A stretch of 64,000 nt of DNA. Origin: Closterium sp. Naga37s-1. Taxonomy: Eukaryota; Streptophyta; Zygnematophyceae; Desmidiales; Closteriaceae. Positions within the stretch are counted from its first letter, which is position 1, and every line of letters begins with the position of its first letter. Where the stretch lies: the NCBI GenBank assembly GCA_947471745.1, contig CANJKZ010000465.1, forward strand, positions 372,001 to 436,000, given 5' to 3'. The notes below the pieces were generated by a model. The model ran no database searches. It was not told the DNA's origin and was given only the letters and a program-made list of their open reading frames with translations. The translations under genes were made by a program, and so were the position numbers. This document shows, piece after piece, positions 50,701-60,607 of the stretch.

Positions 50701-50792
50701 CGAGAGAGAGAGAGAACTAGAGAGAGAGAACGAGAGAGAGAGAGAACGAACGAGAGAGGGAGAGAACGAGAGAGGGGGAACGAGAGAGAGAG

Positions 50793-50853
<61 letters not shown>
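50612..50853 (+). repeat. Long impure (GA)n tract between beta-4 and alpha-2
   Basis: About 240 bp of GA with scattered GAACGAGAG and GAAAGAG interruptions. The left part is the tail of beta-4; alpha-2 begins at its right end with CGGTGCAGCTGG. Confidence 0.95.
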
Positions 50854-50854
<1 letters not shown>

Positions 50855-51973
50855 GGTGCAGCTGGCCGAGTGTCGCCTCGGGAACACGGGTCTGCGGGGG
50901 CTGAAGAGCCAACGCCAGGAATGAATGCGGCTCATCCGCACCGAGATACAGGGAGTTCTGCGCGCCCGCCGCTCCTCCGCCAGCGGCCACGAATTCCACA
51001 CCAGCCACTGGCGGAACAGGCGGCAGGCGAAGACGGGACCCAGGAACAGCGGCCGAGGCAGCAGGAGCGGGAGCCGATGGGGCAAGGACAGGCGGAGGAG
51101 GTGCAGCCGCTGGCGGAAATTCCACGGGGGGGACAGCCTGACGAGGAGCCACCTACGCTGGCGCGTCCCGTAGCGAACTGCTCTGGCTCTGCGCCTCCCT
51201 CTCCACGCGCACTGCCCTCGACACCTCTCGCTGCAGATCCGCCATTGTCACTGGCGGGCGGTACGCCCCGCCACCGCCACGCCCGCGGGGACCCCTCCAG
51301 CCCGCATGACCACCGGGATGAGCAGGCCAGTGAGACTGCTGGTGGTAGCGCCGAGGAGAATCACGTCGGCGCCGCGACGACTCGCGCTCCTGGTGGAGCG
51401 CAGGAGAATGGGGCCGAGACGGGCGGCGATCAGGAGAGGAGGGGCGTGACGGCTGACCCGCCGGTGGCGCAAGCAACGAAGCCGGGCCGCCAGTGGTGGC
51501 GGACGCCGCCTGCGGTGACAAAGCAACGGCCGGCGCCGACACGGCGGGGACAGCAGCGAGTGGTGCAACATGTGCGGTAGGGACCGGAACAGGAGGATCC
51601 ACAACAGCCGCATCAGGGAGCGGCGCCGGCGACACTGCAGGCGGAGCCAGGGGTTCGGCAGCAGCAGCCGGAGCGGGCGGCACAGAGACAGGCGCAGATT
51701 GGGCAGGTGAGCCCGCGTCAGCAGGAGCCACGGGTGCGAGGGGAGGAGGCATTTCAGCGGTTGCTGTCCCGGGCTTCTGAGCCGGCGGCAGCGGGGGCTT
51801 CGTCGCCGTGGTCGCCTTTTCGGCCACCATCTGGGAACTGGCGGGCGCAGCCGACGAAGCGATAGCGCGCTCTAGCGACGGCTCAATCCACCCGGCAACC
51901 ACCATCCCGAAACGAAGGGGCTAGTAGGCAGGCTGGTAGCGGTGCAGGCGGAGGACCGGAGAACGGATATCAG
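50855..51973 (+). pseudogene. LINE alpha-2 N-terminal region with two TAG codons
   Basis: In the same frame as the main ORF, this stretch reads as Pro/Gln/Arg/Glu-rich protein (GAAGRVSPREHG onward) and is interrupted only by TAG at 51578-51580 and at about 51864. It is open backwards into the (GA)n tract, with no nearby ATG. It could be an ORF1-like region or simply the start of one long ORF carrying two nonsense changes. Confidence 0.55.
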
Positions 51974-54900
51974 GTGGCAGGGCGGCAGGCTTTAATCGCT
52001 CTAGAAGCAGCTACTGAAGACGAAGAAGTAGCAGACCCTTCTTATAGGGAGGAGGTGATCCCCACGAGTGAAGACGAGGATTCCGAGGACGAACATGGAG
52101 CAAGGCAGACGGGAGGGAGAACAGGGTCAGGGACAGGGGAGTTGGTCTCGCAACAGCCAGAAGCAGGGCAGGGACCGTCCGATACCAATCGGACGGACGA
52201 AATTCCAACCGTCCCACAGAACGCGAGACCGAGTCGCGCTCGTCGAATTGGAACTGCAAATATGGGGAATGCGCCACCGCATGCACCCCCCAGAGCGCGC
52301 TATTTTTCACCAGAGGAGCTGGCGAAGCTGGATGACAAGTTCGCTGACATCGCGAACTGGGACATGTCAGCCCTTCGCGACAGTCGACAACCATCGCTGA
52401 CACGACGATTACCGCCAAATCTATGCCAGCTGTTCTCGCTGGCTTTACTGACCCCGCTTCTCCACCTGTCGCGTAACCCGGATTCGGAAGTTGGTTGGCG
52501 CCTGCTACTCTTTTTACCCCGCCTGACACTTCGCCAAACGTCGCCAAAACGCCCGGACTGGCCCCAAATCAAGGCCCGGCTCCGAGCCTTCCAACGTGGC
52601 GAATGGAGCCAGCTGTACCTGGATGCAGTAAACGCAGTCAACACGCCCCCCGCGCCCCGACATCAGCCCGACCCGACCGGGGTCATCAGCCGAGCCGAGG
52701 GGCTGGCGAAACGTGGCAGCCTGCGACGGGCGGTGCTGGCCCTCGAGTCAACACCTGTCTGTACACCCAGCCCGGAAATTTTGGACGAACTCCACAAAAA
52801 GCATCCGTCAGCGGGGGCCGAGACGCTGACCTGGCACGCAGTTCGCGAGTCGGATTTGACCATCGCACACGCAGATTTCGCCAAACTGCTGGGGAGATGC
52901 GAAAACGGCGTGGGTGCTGGACCGTCTGGCATGACTTTCGAACATCTGCGAGATGCGGCGGTAACCAACGCGCGGGTCAGCACTCATCTGCATGCCCTGG
53001 TAAACACATTGTTGGGGGGAAACCTGCCGGGCCCGGTGGCAGACCTGCTGACTTCTTCGCGTCTCGTCGCTTTGGCCAAGCCTGGTGGAGGGGTTCGGCC
53101 AATCGCCATCGGGGAATGTCTGACCCGATTGACTGCTAAAGCTGCACTGGCGGTCATGGGCGATGCTGCCCGCGAGCATTTCTTACCACTACAGTTCGGT
53201 GTAGCAGTGCCAGGTGGAGCCGAGGCGGTGATCCACTCGGCAAGGGCTTTTCTGGACGCACACCTCAACAGCCTGGTGCTGCAAGCCGACATCGCAAACG
53301 CCTTTAACAGTATTTCGCGACAGTCCATCGCGAACGCGTTACAGGAGCCCAGCCTTTCGCCGCTGCAACCCTTTGTGAAGCTGACTTACGGTAACCCGTC
53401 GCAGTTACACCTGGACGTCAGTTTTGGGAGCGAACCCCTGACAAGCGAACGGGGTGTCCGACAAGGGGATCCTTTAGGCCCATTATTATTTGCAGCGGGG
53501 ATCCACACGACACTCCGCGAAACAGCCGAGGCCCACACGGACGTGCTGTGTTTGGCGTATGCAGACGACGTGACTTTTGTGGGCGATCAACGTGCTACTG
53601 TAGCTGCGTTCAATTTCTTCACAACCAAGTTACAGCAGCTGGGTCTGACGCATAACCCACAGAAATGCGCGGCATGGAGCAAGGCTGAGGCGGACGAAAC
53701 ACAATTACCCCCGGGAGTGCCGTTCAAAGCCGATGGGGTCCGCCTGCTCGGCAGTTACATCGGGCCGACCAACGGAGCAGCGAAATTTCTAGCGGGCCAG
53801 CTGGAAGAAATGGCGAAACCCTTACCTCTCATCGAGCGGGCCGACCCCCAAGTAGCCTCGTTACTGATCAGTCGCTGCATCTCAAGGCGTGTCGCCTACC
53901 TCACAAGGACGACCCCCATACACCTCCTCCCTCGAGACACCTGGGCCCAGTGGGGTCGTGACCTTCTGACCGCGTTACTCACCTCATGCGACATCCGTTT
54001 TCCATCGAGTAGGGTCGAGCAAGCACGAGTCTGGGCACAGGCATCACTGCCGTCGTCGCTAGGAGGGGTAGGCATCACAGACCCCACTATCGAGGGAGTT
54101 TACGGATTCGTAGCTAGTTTCACCCAGGCGGCAATACTTCTCTCCACCCTCGATCTAGACCCAGGGAACGCTCTCGCGCTAGCACGTCAACACATGCTCT
54201 TGCCCCGGGATGACAGCACACCGCTTCACAGCTGGCTCGTAGAGTGTGAGACGGCGCTGCCAGGCGACGCGCGAGAGCTGCTAGAGAAAGAGAGACTAGG
54301 GCGATCAGACATACGCCTTCAACACGCGCTGGCTCTACAGGTTCATGGCAGTCGCTATGCGGTACAGGTTCAGGCGACTAGGAAAATGGAGTTGAATCCG
54401 CTCTCAGGACATACACAACGGATGTTTTCACTCACGGGATATGGCACGGGTGATTGGCTCACGGCGATACCCATAGCAGCAACTAGACGGATTGGGCCGG
54501 TGCATTTTGCTAATGCCGTCCGTTTCCGCCTAGGTCTCCCTTTCTCGACTCCCAAAAACTGTGATTGTGCGGACCACACGGCCATCAACGACCCTCGCCT
54601 TCCTAACCACCTGTTTCGCTGCGGCACGGGGAAGCAGCGCATCAACACTCATAACGAGCTCAGAGACGCATGCATCAGCATGGCACAAGACGCGGGATTT
54701 ATCGTTCACAGAGAGTCAGCTACATACTGCCCCATTGAGGAACAGACAACCGATTTTACTATGACAGACAGAAGCAGCGGGGCGGTCTGGGTGTGTGATG
54801 TCACGATCACAGACCCAATCAGCACGAGGGACCCGGAGGCTCAGAAAGGAAGAGGATGGGCGGCAAGGGAGCAGGCCGACAAGAAAATCAAGCACTACTC

Positions 54901-55228
54901 AAACAGACCAGAGACGGTCGGTTTCTTTCCCCTGGCCGTAGAGACCTACGGCTGCCCGTGTGCAGAGGTTCCCGTCTTCCTGAAGCTACTTGCAGACACG
55001 GCGGCTCGGCGCCACTTCAACGCCGATTCCAAATCCTATTATGCCGCCAAATTTCTGCACCAGTTTCGGCAGCGGTGGTCAGTGGCTCTACAGAGAGCCC
55101 AATCAGTTGGTCTACTGATCAAGTTGGGTGAGGCAGCGGCAGCAGAGAACCCGCCAGTGGGTGGGATTGGGGACGAGTTGCACCTAGGAGACTGCTTTGC
55201 AGTTATTGAGCCCCTTGTGGAGCTGTAG
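51974..55228 (+). CDS. LINE alpha-2 reverse transcriptase/endonuclease
   Basis: Open over 1084 codons, of which the first ATG is at 52262 (MGNAPPHAPP). An acidic segment (EEVIPTSEDEDSEDEHG) precedes FSPEELAKLDDKFADIANWDMSAL. RT motifs are GGVRPIAIGECLTRL, LQADIANAFNSI (about residue 436), RGVRQGDPLGPLLFAAG (about 495) and LAYADDVTF (about 530). The C-terminal knuckle CDCADHTAINDPRLPNHLFRC starts at about 863, and TTDFTMTDRSSGAVWVCDVTITDP at about 925-948 is the RLE-like core. It ends GDELHLGDCFAVIEPLVEL. The catalytic RT residues look complete. Confidence 0.9.
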   Translation: MAGRQALIALEAATEDEEVADPSYREEVIPTSEDEDSEDEHGARQTGGRTGSGTGELVSQQPEAGQGPSDTNRTDEIPTVPQNARPSRARRIGTANMGNAPPHAPPRARYFSPEELAKLDDKFADIANWDMSALRDSRQPSLTRRLPPNLCQLFSLALLTPLLHLSRNPDSEVGWRLLLFLPRLTLRQTSPKRPDWPQIKARLRAFQRGEWSQLYLDAVNAVNTPPAPRHQPDPTGVISRAEGLAKRGSLRRAVLALESTPVCTPSPEILDELHKKHPSAGAETLTWHAVRESDLTIAHADFAKLLGRCENGVGAGPSGMTFEHLRDAAVTNARVSTHLHALVNTLLGGNLPGPVADLLTSSRLVALAKPGGGVRPIAIGECLTRLTAKAALAVMGDAAREHFLPLQFGVAVPGGAEAVIHSARAFLDAHLNSLVLQADIANAFNSISRQSIANALQEPSLSPLQPFVKLTYGNPSQLHLDVSFGSEPLTSERGVRQGDPLGPLLFAAGIHTTLRETAEAHTDVLCLAYADDVTFVGDQRATVAAFNFFTTKLQQLGLTHNPQKCAAWSKAEADETQLPPGVPFKADGVRLLGSYIGPTNGAAKFLAGQLEEMAKPLPLIERADPQVASLLISRCISRRVAYLTRTTPIHLLPRDTWAQWGRDLLTALLTSCDIRFPSSRVEQARVWAQASLPSSLGGVGITDPTIEGVYGFVASFTQAAILLSTLDLDPGNALALARQHMLLPRDDSTPLHSWLVECETALPGDARELLEKERLGRSDIRLQHALALQVHGSRYAVQVQATRKMELNPLSGHTQRMFSLTGYGTGDWLTAIPIAATRRIGPVHFANAVRFRLGLPFSTPKNCDCADHTAINDPRLPNHLFRCGTGKQRINTHNELRDACISMAQDAGFIVHRESATYCPIEEQTTDFTMTDRSSGAVWVCDVTITDPISTRDPEAQKGRGWAAREQADKKIKHYSNRPETVGFFPLAVETYGCPCAEVPVFLKLLADTAARRHFNADSKSYYAAKFLHQFRQRWSVALQRAQSVGLLIKLGEAAAAENPPVGGIGDELHLGDCFAVIEPLVEL

Positions 55229-55348
55229 TTTGAAGATTGTTAGCTTCTTGTGGTTGTGTGTTACCTAGATTCTGAGTTAATGCCTTGCATGCTTGTACTT
55301 TCCTTCTATATCAATACATGGACCATTAGAGAGAGACCCCTGGGCCCC

Positions 55349-57957
55349 GATGTCGCTGGCGCTACTGACACCGTTACTTCACCTATCGCGAAACCCCGAA
55401 TCCGAAGCGGGTTGGCGCCTGTTGCTGTTCCTCCCGCGCCTAACACTTCGCTAGACCTCGCCACAACGACCGAACTGGCCGGGGGTCAAAGCCCGGCTCC
55501 GAGCCTTTCAGCGCGGCGAATGGGGGCAGCTGTACCAGGACGCGGTCGACGCGGTCAACACACCCCCACCGCCACGACACCAGCCTGACACGACCGGAGT
55601 CATCAGCCGAGCCGAGGGCCTAGCAAAACGTGGCAGCCTACGCCGGGCCGTGCTGGCCCTGGAGTCAACACCTGTCTGCACCCCGAGCCCGGAAATATTG
55701 GAAGAGCTGCGTCAAAAGCACCCGCCAGCAGTACCCGAAGCAGTGACCTGTCCCGAGCCACCCGAGTCAAAACTGTCCATCACCCATGCTGAATTCGCCA
55801 AGATTCTAGGAAGGTGCGAGAACGGGGTGGGGGCCGGACCTTCAGGTACGACATTTGAGCACCTACGCAACGCGGCGATCACCAACGGAATGGTCAGCAC
55901 CCATCTGCACGCCTTGGTCAATACCATGCTCGGAGGAAATTTGCCAGGCCCTGTCGCAAAAATTCTGACTGCGTCACGGCTCATAGCTCTGGCCAAACCT
56001 GGGGGAGGAGCCCGGCCAATCGCGATAGGCGAATGTTTGACAAGGCTGACAGCCAAGGCAGCCCTGATAGCCATGGGAGAAGCTGCCCGCGAACATTTCC
56101 TGCCAATTCAGTACGGCGTGGCAGTGCCAGGTGGAGCAGAGGCGGTAATACACGCAGCCAGGGCATTCTTGGATGCCCGTCCCGACAGCCTGGTCCTCCA
56201 AGCCGATATTTCGAATGCATTCAACAGCATTTCGCGACATGCCATCGCTACTGCGTTACAGGAGCCCGGACTCTCGCCACTACAGCCATTTGTAAAACTG
56301 ACGTACGGTAACCCGTCGCAGCTGTTCCTGGACGCCGATTTCAACTGCGAACCGCTGCAAAGTGAACGGGGCGTTCGGCAGGGAGACCCTCTAGGCCCGT
56401 TACTGTTCGCAGCGGGAATGCACCCCACGCTCTGTGAGATTGCTGAGGCACACCCCAACGTGCTCTGCTTGGCGTATGCGGACGATGTCACCTTCCTGGG
56501 TGACACTTCGTGCACTGTAGCAGCTTTCACAGACTTCACAGCCAAGCTGGCACGTCTGGGCCTGACGCATAATCCGCAGAAATGTGCGGCCTGGAGCTCG
56601 ATCACAGTCACACAAGCACAACTCCCACCCGGGGTGCCGGTTTCAAAGGACGGAGTACGGCTTCTGGGTAGCTACGTGGGGACGGACGCCGGAGCAGCTA
56701 AGTACCTAACCGAACAGCTAGCCGAGATGACAAAGCCGCTGCCACTTATAGAACGAGCTGACCCCCAAGTAGCCGCGCTGCTACTCACGCGATGCATTTC
56801 TAGACAAGTAGCCTACCTCATTAGAACGACACCGCTCCACCTACTCCCCCGCGACACCTGGAGCCAGTGGGGTCGGGACCTGCTCACTACCTTACTCACC
56901 TCCTGCGACATCCGCATGCCAACGTGCCGCACCGAGCAAGCGCGTGTGTGGGAGCAGGCGTCGCTGCCCACGTCGCTGGGTGGCATCGGCATTACAGACC
57001 TGCTCATTGAAGGGATCTACGGTTTCACAGCGAGTTTCACTCAAGCGGCGCTATTCCTGTCCTCCCTGGCGCTAGCACCGGAGAATGCTTTGACGATCGC
57101 TCAGAACCACATGCTGCTGCCAAGAGACGACAGCACGCCGATGTATTCATGGCTCAAGGAGTGCGAAGCGGCCCTGCCACTAGACGCGCGCGAGATCCTG
57201 GAGAAGGAGCGGCTGGAGCGATAGGATATTAGGCTACAACATGTGCTCGGGCTAAAGGTGCACGGAAGCAGATACGCCGTACAGGTCCGGGCAACCAGGC
57301 GCATGTGGCTGAACCCACTCTCAGGCCACACGCAGCGTATGTTTTCGCTGACTGGATATGGCACCAGCGATTGGCTGACCACGATCCCCATTGAACCCAC
57401 GAGACGGATAGGCCCCGTACACTTCGCCAACGCCGTTCGATTCCGCCTGGCCCTCCCCTTTTCAACCCCTAAGAACTGCGACTGCGCGGACAAGACCGCC
57501 ATCACTGATCCCCGCCTGCTGAACCATCTCCTCCGCTGCGGCATGGGCAAACACCGCATCAACACCCACAACGAGCTACGGGATGCGTGCATTAGCATGG
57601 CGCAGCACGCAGGTTTCATTGTTCACGGCGAGTCGGCCGTCCATTGCCCTATCGAGGAACAAACCGCCGACTTTACCTTGACAGATAGAAGCAGTGGGGC
57701 GGTTTATGTCTGTGATGTCACCATCACAGACCCCATAAGCACGAGGGACCCAGAGGCGCAGAAAGGCAGGGGATGGGCGCCACGGGAACAAGCGGATAAG
57801 AAGATCCAGCATTACGCCAACCGGCCGGAGACGGTTGGCTTTTTCCCATTAGCAGTCGACACCTATGGCTGCCCATGCGCGGAAGTACCAACCTTCCTGA
57901 AGCTACTAGCAGACACAGCGGCTCGGCGCCATTTCAATGCCGACTCTAAATCCTTTT
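55349..57957 (+). mobile_element. LINE alpha-3, truncated at both ends
   Basis: Diverged alpha copy. It starts in codons for SLALLTPLLHLSRNPESEAGW and stops at NADSKSF, short of the family C-terminus, 3' UTR and (GA)n tail. A 12-bp CCCCTGGGCCCC sliver of beta sequence (55337-55348) separates it from alpha-2. It abuts alpha-4 with no (GA)n. Confidence 0.85.
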
Positions 57958-57959
57958 AG
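55349..57959 (+). pseudogene. LINE alpha-3 RT/endonuclease with nonsense codon
   Basis: The frame changes once near 55450 (PRLTLR to the following TSP segment), then is open from about 55500 to TAG at 57222-57224, where alpha-2 has Ser in GRSDIRLQ. It resumes to 57957. RT motifs are present: GGARPIAIGECLTRL, LQADISNAFNSI, RGVRQGDPLGPLLFAAG, LAYADDVTFLG. The RLE part is CDCADKTAITDPRLLNHLLRC and TADFTLTDRSSGAVYVCDVTITDP. Confidence 0.85.
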
Positions 57960-60386
57960 GCAGGGTCCGAACCGCTGACCTGGCCAACCGACACCCAGGC
58001 GACAGAACTGGCAATTTCCCACGCGGAATTTGTCAAGTTGCTGAGCCGATGCGAGAATGGTGTGGGGGCTGGCCCGTCTGGTACAACCTTCGAACATCTG
58101 CGCGATGCGGCCATTACCAATGCATCGGTCAGCACCCAGCTACACGCCTTGGTTAACACTGTGCTGGGCGGCAAATTACCAGAGCCAATAGCAGAGCTAC
58201 TCACGGGGTCACGCCTCATCGCCTTAGCCAAACCAGGAGGAGGGGCACGTCCTATAGCTATTGGTGAGTGCCTGACTAGACTCGCAGCAAAGATCGCTCT
58301 GACAGCCATGGGAGAAGCAGCACACAGTTACTTCCTCCCATTGCAGTATGGCGTGGCGATACCGGGTGGCGCAGAGGCAATAATCCACACGGCGCGAGCT
58401 TTCGTTGACGAACGGCCAAACTGCCTAGTATTACAGACAGACATTTCCAATGCTTTCAACAGCATTTCTAGGCAGGCAATAGTGACAGTGCTACAGGACG
58501 AAGCCCTCTCACCTCTACTGCCCCTAGTAAAACTCACCTACGGTCAACCCTCGCTGCTGTACCTAGACGCCGGCTTCGATAGTGGTCCGCTTAGGAGCGA
58601 GCGTGGCGTCAGGCAAGGAGACCCCCTCGGACCATTCCTTTTCGCAGCCGGAATCCACCCCGCACTACGCATGACGGCAGCCGCATACCCAGGTGTACTC
58701 TGCTTAGCATACGCCGATGACGTCACGTTCCTAGGTGACGCGGACGAGGCAACGGCTGCATTTTCTCACTTCACCAGGCAGTTAGCGCTAGTAGGCTTGC
58801 AACACAACCCTGCGAAATGCGCAGCATGGAGTCCTACACGCAACGCCAGCGAGTTACAATTGCCACGTGGGGTACCCTTTAGCGACGACGGCGTTAGATT
58901 ACTAGGCAGTTACCTCGGCACTACAGACGGCGCCGCTTCATTCCTGGACGAACAACTTCGCATAATGGCCAAGCCACTACCGATTCTGGAGCGCACAGAC
59001 CCTCAGATAGCGTCGCTCTTACTCACACGCTGCATCTCACGTAGGGTGGCATACCTCACACGGACGACACCAATCAACCTCCTATCAAGCAACGTATGGA
59101 CACAATGGGGCAGGGACTTGCTAGACACACTATTAGCTTCATGTGGCATCCGTTTACCCACGAGCGACGACGAACAGCATCGAGTTTGGGAGCAGTCGTC
59201 CCTACCGCCGTCACTAGGCGGAATAGGTCTGGCCGATCCCACAGTGGAAGGTATCTACGGTTTCCTAGCGAGTTTTACCCAGGCAGCGCTCTTACTCACC
59301 TCACTACCCCTCGAGCCCGACGGCATCCTGTCCGCCGCCAGAAACCATATGCTACTGGCACGGGAGAGCACCTCCCCCCTTCATGCATGGCTGACGGAAT
59401 GCGAAGCTAAGATCCCTAGAGAAGCACTTGAGATACTGGAGAAGGAGAGGATGGAGCCGACAGGGGTGAAACTGCAGCACGCCATGGCGGTACAGGTGCA
59501 GGGGAGCAGGTATGCCAGACAAGTACTGGAGTCTCGACGCATGGGCCTAAACCCATTGTCTGGGCACACGCAGCGCCTGTTCTCTCTGACAGGTTATGGT
59601 GCCGGTGACTGGCTCCTCGCCATCCCCATTGCGACGAACAGGAGATTGGGCCCAGAACACTTCTCCAACGCCCTCCGTTTCAGGCTAGGACTGCCCTTTT
59701 CCACGCCGGCTAAGTGCGACTATTCCAAACACACCGCCATCACAGACCCCAGGCTACCAAACCACCTCTTCCGCTGCGGGACAGGCAAGCATCGAATAAA
59801 CACGCACAACGAGCTGCGCGACGCCTGCATCAGCATGGCGGAAGACGCAGGATTTATTGTACACGGGGAATCAGCAGCCTACTGCCCCATTGAGGAGCAG
59901 ACGGCAGATCTCACGATCCGGGACAGAAGCTCAGGGGCGGTCTATATCTGCGACGTTACAATCACAGATCCCATCAGCACAAGGGACCCTGAGGCGGTAA
60001 AAGGGCGCGGATGGGCGGCGAGAGAACAGGCAGACAAGAAAACCAAGCATTACGAGGCAAGGCCGGACTCGGTGGGCTTCTTCCCTCTGGCGGTTGACAC
60101 CTATGGCTGCCCCTGTGCAGAGGTCCCAACCTTTCTGAAGCTGTTAGCAGACACGGCGGCTCGGCGACACTTCAACGCCGACCCTCACTCCTTCCAGGCC
60201 GCAAAGTTTCTGCATCAGTTCCGGCAAAGGTGGTCCGTAGCACTCCAGAGGGCCCAGTCGGTGGGGTACCTCATGAAGTCAAGCCTGGCCGCAGTGGCAG
60301 AAAACCCGCCTGTGGGGGGTGCCCACACGGAACTGTCCCTTGGGGACTGCTTCGCCGTGCTAGAGCCCCTCATAGAGTTCGGTTAG
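57960..60386 (+). CDS. LINE alpha-4 RT/endonuclease, open but 5'-truncated
   Basis: Open over about 808 codons with no internal stop, but the first codons belong to the middle of the alpha protein. RT motifs: GGARPIAIGECLTRL, LQTDISNAFNSI, SERGVRQGDPLGPFLFAAG, LAYADDVTFLGD. The knuckle has CDYSKHTAITDPRLPNHLFRC, so one Cys of the CDC pair is Tyr. RLE part: TADLTIRDRSSGAVYICDVTITDP and AAREQADKKTKHY. It ends GDCFAVLEPLIEFG. Confidence 0.88.
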   Translation, partial: AGSEPLTWPTDTQATELAISHAEFVKLLSRCENGVGAGPSGTTFEHLRDAAITNASVSTQLHALVNTVLGGKLPEPIAELLTGSRLIALAKPGGGARPIAIGECLTRLAAKIALTAMGEAAHSYFLPLQYGVAIPGGAEAIIHTARAFVDERPNCLVLQTDISNAFNSISRQAIVTVLQDEALSPLLPLVKLTYGQPSLLYLDAGFDSGPLRSERGVRQGDPLGPFLFAAGIHPALRMTAAAYPGVLCLAYADDVTFLGDADEATAAFSHFTRQLALVGLQHNPAKCAAWSPTRNASELQLPRGVPFSDDGVRLLGSYLGTTDGAASFLDEQLRIMAKPLPILERTDPQIASLLLTRCISRRVAYLTRTTPINLLSSNVWTQWGRDLLDTLLASCGIRLPTSDDEQHRVWEQSSLPPSLGGIGLADPTVEGIYGFLASFTQAALLLTSLPLEPDGILSAARNHMLLARESTSPLHAWLTECEAKIPREALEILEKERMEPTGVKLQHAMAVQVQGSRYARQVLESRRMGLNPLSGHTQRLFSLTGYGAGDWLLAIPIATNRRLGPEHFSNALRFRLGLPFSTPAKCDYSKHTAITDPRLPNHLFRCGTGKHRINTHNELRDACISMAEDAGFIVHGESAAYCPIEEQTADLTIRDRSSGAVYICDVTITDPISTRDPEAVKGRGWAAREQADKKTKHYEARPDSVGFFPLAVDTYGCPCAEVPTFLKLLADTAARRHFNADPHSFQAAKFLHQFRQRWSVALQRAQSVGYLMKSSLAAVAENPPVGGAHTELSLGDCFAVLEPLIEFG

Positions 60387-60537
60387 GGGGTGTCCGGGAG
60401 TGAAGGGGGGAGCATAGGTAGGCGGGTAGTGTGGAGTTTGTGTGTTTGTTTGTTTGCTGTTGTTTTGTTTGCTTATTTTAGCTAGACATATCACATGCAT
60501 GCATGTACCTTTCTTGCTCTATTAATACACGGACCAT

Positions 60538-60604
<67 letters not shown>
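60538..60604 (+). repeat. (GA)n tract between alpha-4 and beta-5
   Basis: A pure GA tract of about 33 units. The beta-5 reading frame is open back through it, reading Glu-Arg repeats. Confidence 0.95.

Positions 60605-60607
<3 letters not shown>

Larger units (their letters stand above)
39221..50853 (+). mobile_element. LINE beta-4, near full-length, opened by Copia G
   Basis: It starts right after (GA)n, has a 5' region of about 130 bp, a long ORF, a 3' UTR and a long, somewhat impure (GA)n tail (50612-50853). Copia G (43398-49824) sits in the endonuclease region. Removing it and one CGCAG copy restores the reading frame across the junction. Without Copia G the element would be about 5.2 kb. 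Confidence 0.9.
50854..55336 (+). mobile_element. LINE alpha-2, longest alpha copy
   Basis: It begins directly after (GA)n and ends TATATCAATACATGGACCATT plus AGAGAGAGA (55327-55336). It is about 4.5 kb, with an N-terminal low-complexity region, RT and RLE-type domain. It is near-identical to alpha-1 where both exist. Confidence 0.9.
57958..60604 (+). mobile_element. LINE alpha-4, 5'-truncated, with (GA)n tail
   Basis: A third alpha subfamily copy. It begins in codons for AGSEPLTWPTD, fused to the truncated end of alpha-3. Its 3' UTR differs from alpha-2 but ends with the same motif (CTATTAATACACGGACCATTAG) before (GA)n at 60538-60604. Confidence 0.88.
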
